A stretch of DNA of 64,000 bases from Acorus gramineus (lineage: Eukaryota; Streptophyta; Magnoliopsida; Acorales; Acoraceae), in contig JAUJYN010000014.1 of assembly GCA_030737835.1 (NCBI GenBank), positions 1,216,819 through 1,280,818 of the forward strand, given 5' to 3'. Position numbers and translations under genes: made by a program. A model generated the notes under the pieces. The model saw nothing but the letters and a program-made list of their open reading frames with translations. It made no database searches and was not told the DNA's origin. Position 1 is the first letter of the stretch; the number at the start of each line of letters is the position of its first letter. This document shows, piece after piece, positions 60,319 through 64,000 of the stretch.

Positions 60319-60908
60319 TGTTATATATGTGTCACTTTTTGGCCTATTGGCAATCATTGGAGCATTTTTGGCAGTTTTAAAATTTTTAGGGTTTTTCGAT
60401 CGGAACCGCATAATTTTGGACTGTTAGCTATCGTCTGAGTTAGAGGACTCCGATTGAAAATCTAACTGCATATTATGTGTCCTGGTGCCATTTTAAGCCA
60501 CTCATGAAAATTTCATCGAATTCTGGCATCGTTTGCAAAAATTTCACAGTTCCGGGGCGTATCCGGGTTTTTAAGTCGCGCTCTACTTAAAAGGAATCAA
60601 AAATATCTCGTCACTATTCATCATCTTCCCGACTAGAACTCTCTCTCTCCTCTCCTCCGTTTTTCTTCCATTTGAGCCCCCTACACCCCTCAAAACCAAA
60701 AACCTAAAGCACGGGAAGTGTAGATCGGGTCCCGATCTACGCTCCGGTGTCTTCAAATCCGAATTCTGACGATCCTAGCCTCCCCGACCTCCCCTCTCTC
60801 TCCTCTGTTTCGAGCCAAATCGAGGGCCGTGATAGATCGGGGCGTGAGAAGGCTTTTGGGAAGGGTTTCGGCGCGTGGAGATCCACCGGACGCCTCTTCC
60901 TCCCCTCG

Positions 60909-61858
60909 GTAAGCCTCCTTTCCCTCTTTTTTCTTGTCTAGATGATTGCTAGGGGGGGGTTTTGTGGTTGGGAGGTGGTCGGTGGCAGTGGGGGTCGTCG
61001 GAGGGTGGTCGAAGGTGGTTGGAGGTGGTCGGCGGCAGTGTGAGGGGTGGTTGGTGGTGCTCGGGCTGGTGGGAGACGTCCTCGGGCGCAGGCAGCAGCG
61101 GCAGCGACCCAGGCGGCGCGCAGGCCGGGCGCGCGCGGGCACGCGCGCGTGCATGCGCGGGCGTGCGTGCGCGCGGCGTGCGCGCGAGTGCGTGCGGGTC
61201 TGGTGCGGGGAGCTGCTCGGGCGGCTGTGCGCAGGGCTGTCCGTGCGGCTGTGTGCGAGGGGCTGATGGCGAGCTGCGCGCGAGGAGCTGGTCGTGCGGG
61301 TCCGGCGCGAGGGGATGGTCGGGGGCGTGCGTGAGGTGGTGGCCGAGGTGCTAGGCGTGCGCGAGGTGGTGGCCGAGGTGCTAGGCGTGCGCGGGGTGGT
61401 GGCAGAGGTGCTAGGCAGTGCGCGCGGGTGTGCAGAGTGCGCGCGGAGGGCGCGGCGAGGCGGCCGTGGTGCGCGCGAGGCGCGGCGGAGCGGCGGAGGT
61501 GCGCGCGGGGCGAGGAGGCGTGCGCGAGGCGTGCGCGGGGCGCGGCAAGGCAGGGATGGTGTGCGCGGGGGCGAGGCGCCGCGCGCGGGGGCGTGCGGGG
61601 TGCTCGCGGGCCAGCGCACGGCGTGCGGGGCGCGTGCGGGCTGCCGCGGCTGGGCTCGGTGGACGCGCGGTGCCCCGGGCGGTGCGCGGAGTGCGCGGGC
61701 TGAGGCGCGGCGGCGCGTCCGGGCGGTCGGGTGGCCGTGCGGGTGGTGGCCGGCCGTGCGGGTGGTTGCCGGGGGGTGTTGGGTGTCTATTTGTATGTGT
61801 TATGTATTTTTGGGGTCATTGTGGATTTATTCTAACCAGTTAATAACTTGTCTTGCAG
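60909..61858 (+). other. Candidate leader intron 1 in LTR E
   Basis: Donor CCTCG/GTAAGC at 60909; acceptor AACTTGTCTTGCAG/ATC ending at 61858, with TTCTAACC, an optimal CTAAC branch point, about 27 nt upstream. 950 bp. A 36-nt box (61859-61894) and GTGAGT (61895) follow. E is the best test case because its gag is intact as far as seen. Confidence 0.52.
61325..61414 (+). repeat. Three 30-bp tandem repeats in the GC-rich block of LTR E
   Basis: Units start GCGTGCG(T/C)GAGGTGG at 61325, 61355 and 61385. They keep a frame open over them but this reflects the repeat, not a gene. Confidence 0.9.
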
Positions 61859-62775
61859 ATCCCGACGGACGGTCGCGCGTCGACCCGATTTCCGGTGAGT
61901 GGGATAACCCAACCCAGCGTGGGAGGCGCTACATGCTTTGGGCGTGTACCGTCCTCCCCTGGGGCTTATAGTTAATATTAACTGCTTGATATAATCCATG
62001 TATGCATGATGTGTGTGTAGAATTGCATGCCACCCTAGATTGTGTGATAGGGACTTGCACCCTTAGGATTGTGCATGAGCCGTGCATCCTGCCACCTCGC
62101 TATCATGCTAGGACAGCCCGACCTGTGCATGCGTCCTATTAGTTTGGTTTATTTAATTAAATGCGAACTGTAATAATAGATAGCATGCTTAGGGAATATA
62201 AGGGGGGGGGCCTTGCGAGGTTAACATTGAGACCCGGGTTAGGGTACTCCGTGTTCCTCGTTTGGTTGTCGGATGTCCTACATCGGGACCTCAGGTTACC
62301 CTCCCAAGGTCTCTATTTCCCCTGTATTATGATTAATAAATGCATGTTCCCCGCATCCTGGTTATGCGCGCTGGTGGAATTCTGAGGAATTCGAGACATT
62401 AGAGTCGTAGAGATGTGCTGTCAGCGGATCCGAGTGGATCATATGCGATGGATAGGCTGTTCTGTTCCCCTCGTCGGATCCGTGTAGAGACTACCTCGGC
62501 GTTAGACAGGTTGTCCCGTGCAGGGGCTTCCACTAGTAGGCGCCTCCTGACTTGGAAGGACTGCGCTGAACATGGGAGTGGCCAAACAACCGCGGAGTGA
62601 GGAGAGACTATCGGTGGACCAAGGGTAACCAACAGCCTAGTCAGTCCCAAGAGCCTAGGTCACCTGTTGAGAGGTGAGGGTGAGGGTATGGTGGGCCGGC
62701 GATGCGACGACCCACAGGATTATGAATGGATGTTTATCAACCCGCTAAGTCCCAACATCCTAGGTCACCTGTTGA

Positions 62776-62796
62776 GGGTGAGGGTGAGGGTGAGGG
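62776..62796 (+). other. G-quadruplex motif in LTR E subrepeat
   Basis: Four GGG tracts separated by TGA loops, on the sense strand. Counterparts occur in the other LTRs with variable tract number. Confidence 0.6.
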
Positions 62797-63338
62797 TATG
62801 GGGTTCGGCGATGAACGAACCCCCGGATGGTGATATTATGCCACTTGTGGCTTATGCCTTGCTTTAATGTGGTTAATATGAACTGTATGCATGGGTTGTG
62901 CTATTCACTGAGCGTGTGGCTCACCCCTCGCATATTGTCTTTTCAGTGATCTCTGAGGGAGGAGCTTCCCGAGCGACTACACCGGCAGAGGGCAGCGCCG
63001 CGTCCCACGAGTTTTGAGGCCATCAGCACCCTTCTTTCTGTTGTATGTATATGTTCTGTGCTTGGGCACTTAGTTGGATTATATTTGGATTTTGTTGTGT
63101 ATATTTATGACATGTTGGCTCTCACGGGACTTTTGATTATGTATCGAGTCTGTAGTGTGTTTTGACTACAGACTCAGTCTTTTAGCTTCCGCACTCGGTG
63201 TATATATTTTGTCAGCCCTGCTTTTATCTGTGTGTCATTTTAGTGATTGTTTGTGGTTTATTATTGATTTCCTGTCACTGATATCATATATATACTTGCC
63301 GCGTCCTGGGGACGGCCGCCCTGGGGCGTGACAAAAGT

Positions 63339-63350
63339 TGGTATCAGAGC
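63339..63350 (+). promoter_or_regulatory. Primer-binding site of element E
   Basis: TGGTATCAGAGC, five bases after the LTR end; initiator-Met tRNA type. Confidence 0.92.
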
Positions 63351-63416
63351 CTGGTCCTGTCAGAGCCAAGTGTCTTCCTTTTCATAGAGATGAGTCCTAG
63401 GATTTCTATATGCGTA

Positions 63417-63453
63417 TTCTGATCCTAGTGTCTGGTTTTCTTAGGTTGCTGAT
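63417..63453 (+). promoter_or_regulatory. Acceptor-like site just before the gag start
   Basis: TTCTGATCC (branch-point-like CTGAT), then TCTGGTTTTCTTAG/GTTGCTGAT and the gag ATG. The same pyrimidine tract, TAG and 8-9-nt spacing precede gag in internal 1 (about 6961-6985), internal 2, I/J and, decayed, D. Confidence 0.4.
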
Positions 63454-64000
63454 ATGCCTCCTCGCAGAGGACGACGCGGACGTGGCCCCTCTCGACCCTT
63501 GGAGGTCTCCGGACCTGCCAGAGTCGAGGATGTTATCGGTGAGTCCTCAGCCGAGAGGTCAGGACCAGCGCAGGAGCCTCCTGCCTGGGAGCGCGCGTTT
63601 GCGCGGTTGACGGATTTAGTAGAGACCCAGACGAGGGTATTGGCAGATCAGGCGCGGGAGATTCGGGAGCTGCGGGCAGCCCGCGAGGCAGTACCGCAGG
63701 TTCCCTTGGCGGCAGATCCGCCTGTAGTGCCTGATACACCCCCAGTCCCCGAGGTGGAGATTCCGGCGACCAGAGTTCAGGATCCTCGAGAGAGGGAGAT
63801 GGGGCTAGAGGCAGCAGCGAGGGTCCAGCAGAGTGGACTCTCAGCCTTTTTGAAGCTCCATCCTCCCGAGTTCAGAGGACAGACGGAGGACCCCCTTGCT
63901 CCGGAGAGATGGCTGATGGAGGTGGATACCATCTTCTCCACGATGCTATGCACAGACCGCCAGAGGGTCTCCCTGGCTGCGTTTATGCTGAAGGGTAGCG
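63454..64000 (+). CDS. gag: gag of element E, intact as far as visible (3' end outside window)
   Basis: Reads open for 182 codons from MPPRRGRRGRGPSRPLEV to the window edge. Features: basic Arg-rich N-terminus (residues 1-12), a Glu/Arg-rich helical stretch around residues 55-80 (DLVETQTRVLADQAREI) likely to form a coiled coil, a Pro/Val-rich linker, then the start of the retrotransposon-gag core (FLKLHPPEFRG, APERWLMEVDTIFSTM). No stop or frameshift, unlike all other gags in the window. It encodes the structural protein that assembles the virus-like particle in the cytoplasm. Pol should follow to the right; whether E is complete cannot be seen. Confidence 0.93.
   Translation, partial: MPPRRGRRGRGPSRPLEVSGPARVEDVIGESSAERSGPAQEPPAWERAFARLTDLVETQTRVLADQAREIRELRAAREAVPQVPLAADPPVVPDTPPVPEVEIPATRVQDPREREMGLEAAARVQQSGLSAFLKLHPPEFRGQTEDPLAPERWLMEVDTIFSTMLCTDRQRVSLAAFMLKGS

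Larger units (their letters stand above)
60319..63333 (+). mobile_element. 5' LTR of element E
   Basis: 3015 bp from TGTTATATATGTG to CTGGGGCGTGACA, then a primer site and gag. Inserted in the D 3' LTR; TGGGG (60314-60318) should be the target duplication, its partner lying outside the window. Contains a GC-rich block (61040-61740) with three 30-bp repeats, splice-type signals, two subrepeats and a G-quadruplex motif. Confidence 0.94.

Overview
This window is plant nuclear heterochromatin built almost entirely from nested Ty3/gypsy LTR retrotransposons. The evidence is plant-type chromovirus proteins (Gag with a CCHC knuckle, RT/RNase H, integrase, C-terminal chromodomain-like tail), primer-binding sites matching initiator-Met tRNA, a Tat/Ogre-like gag-protease relic, a LINE tail, and solo LTRs with 5-bp target duplications. 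A large-genome angiosperm is likely; the species cannot be named. I see no rRNA, tRNA, CRISPR array or convincing intact host gene.

Layout. 1-15971: minus-strand Tekay/Del-like chromovirus array in the order LTR A / internal 1 / LTR B / internal 2 / LTR C, three LTRs and two internal regions sharing the middle LTR. It sits inside an older plus-strand LTR (M: 15972-16475 and 19963-20998), which also holds a plus-strand solo LTR (16476-19962). M itself interrupts the gag of an older minus-strand gypsy element (N: gag 20999-21718, LTR 21736-22207). 22208-24078: LINE tail and AT-rich sequence. 24079-32015: two related LTRs head to head (F minus, H plus), a giant inverted repeat. 32016-53795: a decayed minus-strand Tat-like element (integrase tail, tandem retropepsin-like domains, gag, LTR) whose LTR is split by a 9.0-kb non-autonomous chromovirus (LTR I / internal / LTR J, 39188-48204), followed by an LTR fragment (L) and a second Tat-like 3' region split by solo LTR G (50176-52831). 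53796-60318: a decayed plus-strand element D. 60319-64000: the 5' LTR and intact start of gag of a plus-strand element E.

How the parts relate. Internal 1 once encoded the full chromovirus polyprotein but has lost its protease and carries frameshifts and nonsense codons. Internal 2 and the I/J element share identical deletion junctions: most of RNase H and all of integrase are gone, and LTR-derived DNA lies between gag and the RT remnant. This is a gag-bearing non-autonomous lineage that would need enzymes in trans.

The most interesting signal is inside the 2.7-4.5-kb chromovirus LTRs. Every copy long enough to judge has, in the same order and strand, a promoter-like TATA/pyrimidine zone, a GTAAG/GTGAG donor, a hypervariable and usually very GC-rich block of 0.4-1.3 kb, a branch-point-like CTCAC or CTAAC, a TTGCAG or TTGTAG acceptor, a 35-39-nt box, a GTGAGT donor, and much later a pyrimidine-rich CAG acceptor. 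Another acceptor lies 9 nt before the gag ATG. This looks like an undescribed leader intron / micro-exon / intron system encoded by the LTR. All coordinates and comparisons are by eye.
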